DNA of 50,064 nucleotides from an uncultured bacterium (GTDB lineage: Bacteria; Cyanobacteriota; Vampirovibrionia; Gastranaerophilales; Gastranaerophilaceae), in NCBI GenBank assembly GCA_949286885.1, contig CASEEG010000110.1, positions 1-50,064 on the forward strand, in the 5' to 3' direction. The translations under genes were made by a program, and so were the position numbers. Of the stretch, positions 47,820-50,064 are shown in pieces (position 1 is the stretch's first letter; each line of letters begins with the position of its first letter). The notes under the pieces were generated by a model, which did no database searches, had not been told where the DNA came from, and saw only the letters and a list, made by a program, of their open reading frames with translations.

Positions 47820-50064
47820 CTAACTTTGTACCAGTGATGACCTTATTCTATCAAGAGCGGCGTCTTTACTCAAGCCCCATTCTCGTTTTGTTATGCGTGC
47901 AACTTCGTACCCCAAACGCTCCATTATGGCTTGTTTTTTGGTTTCATTTATATTTGTTTGTAATTCATCTTCTACACCGTCAATTTCAACAATTAATTTG
48001 TCATCAATCATAATATCGGCGTTAATGCCTGCAAAATCTACTCCTGCACGCAGTTGATGTGTTGTAAACTCGTCGTTTATAACTTCAAAAACTTCTTTTT
48101 CAAACGTATTTTTAAATACATTTTTTCTTGAGGCAATGACTTTATCTTGAGATTGTACAAACTCAAGATAATCCCTTAAAAGCCCTTCGGGCAGCTCGTT
48201 TACAGGTTTAGAAATAAAGTTTATAAGTTTTTTTCTTGCACGAGTAATCGCAACATTAAAAAGATTGGGTTTTTGTAAAAACATAAGGCTTTGCGAGTGT
48301 GAATTTTCGGCAATTGCCCAAGACATAAGCATTACATCTCTTTCATCACCTTGAAATGTATGTGCTGTGCCTATTTCAATTTGGTGTTGTTGTATTGTTT
48401 CCTGAGAAAAAACTTTTAAAACAGCTTTTTTAATCAACTCTACCTGACCCCTAAACGGTGAGATTATACCTATTGAAACAGGCTCTAAATCAGGATTTTT
48501 CTCATTTTCATAAATTATATCCTGAACTTTTTTAATAATAGCCTCGCACTCTGCCTGGTTCCTTGTGATGTCGCTGTCTACTTTTGCCTCTTTAACTTCG
48601 ACAAGTTCAACGGGTGAAACATCGTCAAAATAAGGCTTCATGACTTTTATTCTGCCGCCATAAAATTCTCTGTTTGAAAATTCAATAATGGGTTTTGGTG
48701 AGCGAAAATGCTCGTCTAAAAGGGTTGGCGTTGTTGAATAATAGTTTGCAACGTCAAACATTGAATTTGTTCTAAAGCGCCAAAGTAGCTGGTAGCGGTC
48801 TTCTATGTTGTATTGGTTTAAAAATGATTGTTCTTTTGCTTTCTCTAAGAACGATAAGTGGGGCAGTTGTTTATCATCGCCTACAATTACAGCCTTTTTG
48901 GCTCTGAAAAGTATGGGAAAACAGCTTGCTATGTCGCATTGCGATGCTTCATCCAGTATTACAACGTCAAACAACGCAGGTTTTAGGGGCAGAGAGTTTG
49001 AAATTGCATAAGTTGTTACGCACCAGCAGGGAAAAGCAGCTAAAAGCGGCTTAAAGTCCTCTTTTTCAAGCAATCTGTTTTGTTGGTTTAATTTTCTTGA
49101 AACAAGCGACTTTGAATGTATCATAAGCCTTTGACGCTTTTGTTGATCGCATAAAATATTCTTCAATGCAGTTCTGCGCTTGTTTTTCAGAATGTCTACC
49201 GCAAGTTTTTGTTGTTTTTTTCTCAAGCTTTTAATTTTCTTTAAAATTTGGTGCAAATTGCCGATTTTATAAATATTATTTTCAATTTTTCGCAATTTTG
49301 CGTTTAAAAGCTCTAAATCAAGCTCCAGCGCCAGTCTTTGCGATAATTCGGAGGCTTTTATTTTTCCTTTTAAATTTAAAATCTTTTTAATTTTATTTAA
49401 TTTTATGCTTTCAAAAATTTTGTCAAAAATATTTTTTTTGTGTTTGTTTTCATACTTTTCAAGCTCTTTGAGCAGCTTTTTGGTTTGATTAACTTCTTCA
49501 AGACTAAGTGCATTTTGAATTATTTCGCACTCGCCTATTGCCTCTTTTGTTTCCTTTTGTTCTTCACTTACTTCGCTGTATCGTTTTTCAAGCGAAAAAA
49601 TCTTTTGTGCGCCTTCTTCAAGCCTTTCTATTTCATCGCACAAATTTTTCATATCATCAGGCTCTGCCATAACGGCGTCTTGGTAGCCGCTGTCTAAATC
49701 GACTTTATTTGAAAGTAAATCTTCAAGTTTAAAATTGAGCATTTTTTGATAATTGGCTCTGCCCGCCCTAAGTGCAAGGTATGGAGCATTTAGCGAGTTT
49801 AAGCGCTGAGCGACAACATCAACGGCTTTGTCCATGCGAGAGGCAACAAGAACGCTTTTACCGTTTGCTATCAAGTGAGATACAAGGTTTACAATGGTTT
49901 GTGACTTTCCTGTCCCCGGCGGGCCGTATACTGCCAAGAAATTATTTTCTTCGATTTTTTTAATGACATCCTCTTGCGAATCGCTCAATGATAGAGGAGT
50001 TATTGGGAAAAAGTCTTTTATCTCTTTTTGTTCGAGCTTTTCGTTTGCAACTTTACCCTTTTGT
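47820..50064 (-). CDS. SF1 helicase (UPF1-like) with C-terminal restriction-endonuclease-like domain, 5' end outside window
   Basis: At least 748 residues visible; the frame stays open to the window edge through FFPITPLSLSDSQEDVIKKI, so the N-terminus is missing. Motifs: YGPPGTGKSQTIVNLVSH (Walker A), a long coiled-coil insert (~110-280), VVILDEASQCDIAS (Walker B), VGDDKQLPHLS, LDEHFRSPKPIIEFSNREF, AHTFQGDERDVML, NVAITRARKKLINFIS. The C-terminal ~110 residues (VINDEFTTHQLRAGVDFAGI, IDDKLIVEIDGVE) look like a DUF559/MTES_1575-type endonuclease-fold domain. Role unknown; similar proteins appear in housekeeping repair and in some defence islands, though no defence partner is adjacent here. Confidence 0.85.
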   Translation of the reverse strand, partial: QKGKVANEKLEQKEIKDFFPITPLSLSDSQEDVIKKIEENNFLAVYGPPGTGKSQTIVNLVSHLIANGKSVLVASRMDKAVDVVAQRLNSLNAPYLALRAGRANYQKMLNFKLEDLLSNKVDLDSGYQDAVMAEPDDMKNLCDEIERLEEGAQKIFSLEKRYSEVSEEQKETKEAIGECEIIQNALSLEEVNQTKKLLKELEKYENKHKKNIFDKIFESIKLNKIKKILNLKGKIKASELSQRLALELDLELLNAKLRKIENNIYKIGNLHQILKKIKSLRKKQQKLAVDILKNKRRTALKNILCDQQKRQRLMIHSKSLVSRKLNQQNRLLEKEDFKPLLAAFPCWCVTTYAISNSLPLKPALFDVVILDEASQCDIASCFPILFRAKKAVIVGDDKQLPHLSFLEKAKEQSFLNQYNIEDRYQLLWRFRTNSMFDVANYYSTTPTLLDEHFRSPKPIIEFSNREFYGGRIKVMKPYFDDVSPVELVEVKEAKVDSDITRNQAECEAIIKKVQDIIYENEKNPDLEPVSIGIISPFRGQVELIKKAVLKVFSQETIQQHQIEIGTAHTFQGDERDVMLMSWAIAENSHSQSLMFLQKPNLFNVAITRARKKLINFISKPVNELPEGLLRDYLEFVQSQDKVIASRKNVFKNTFEKEVFEVINDEFTTHQLRAGVDFAGINADIMIDDKLIVEIDGVEDELQTNINETKKQAIMERLGYEVARITKREWGLSKDAALDRIRSSLVQS

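Overview
The window is an AT-rich, densely packed bacterial chromosome segment. The gene set points to an uncultured gut relative of Cyanobacteria (class Vampirovibrionia / Candidatus Melainabacteria, probably order Gastranaerophilales). Supporting signs are a minC-minD-minE cluster with cyanobacteria-like MinC and MinD, an IctB/O-antigen-ligase-like protein, a PSP1 (YaaT/RicT) protein, MurT, a DUF4330-like protein, lipopolysaccharide genes (kdsA, heptose kinase, rmlA), a FTLAEVLITL-type prepilin and a cluster of flagellar/type III export genes. This placement is an inference (about 0.75) and rests on no database search. Both edge genes are cut: carB lacks its 5' part and the SF1 helicase at the right end lacks its N-terminus.

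Layout. 1-7.4 kb: carB 3' part, a Cys-rich small protein, a ribbon-helix-helix regulator, dxr, small regulators, hemW and a SIS-domain isomerase. 7.5-12.7 kb: a secreted GHL10-type glycosidase, the SRP RNA (ffs) on the minus strand, then a putative operon that encodes a soluble protein with an FlhA/SctV cytoplasmic domain, an acetyltransferase and a Rossmann-like protein. 12.7-18.2 kb: murT, recA-rmlA, kdsA and small unknowns. 18.2-22.2 kb: the minus-strand export operon SPOA protein - fliO-like - fliP - fliQ - periplasmic unknown - fliR. 22.3-28.7 kb: a TIM-barrel protein, a block of direct repeats that supplies the stop codon of a histidine kinase, smpB, a prepilin and an AMIN/coiled-coil membrane protein with a coupled 49-aa downstream ORF. 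28.7-36.2 kb: era, small genes, prmC, a large SNF2 helicase, PSP1 and rsfS. 36.3-41.8 kb: rplI, minE, minD, minC, a metallophosphoesterase pseudogene and a secreted amidase. 41.7-50 kb: an O-antigen-ligase-like protein, DUF4330, heptose kinase, mutS2 and the helicase.

How the parts fit. Most genes are housekeeping: isoprenoid, heme-type radical SAM, peptidoglycan, LPS precursor, division-site placement, ribosome maturation and rescue, recombination. The least ordinary parts are: (1) a membrane-free protein that joins a DUF4177-like domain and a coiled coil to an FlhA C-terminal domain; (2) an export-gate operon with a long C-terminal tail on FliQ and an unknown secreted protein between fliQ and fliR; (3) a promoter style in which a near-perfect -10 box lies only 6-8 nt before the ATG, predicting many leaderless mRNAs, often with one symmetric -10 (ATTATAAT) serving two divergent genes. 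Convergent genes often share one 4-nt stop tetranucleotide, which leaves no room for a terminator. No CRISPR array, transposase, prophage or tRNA was seen.
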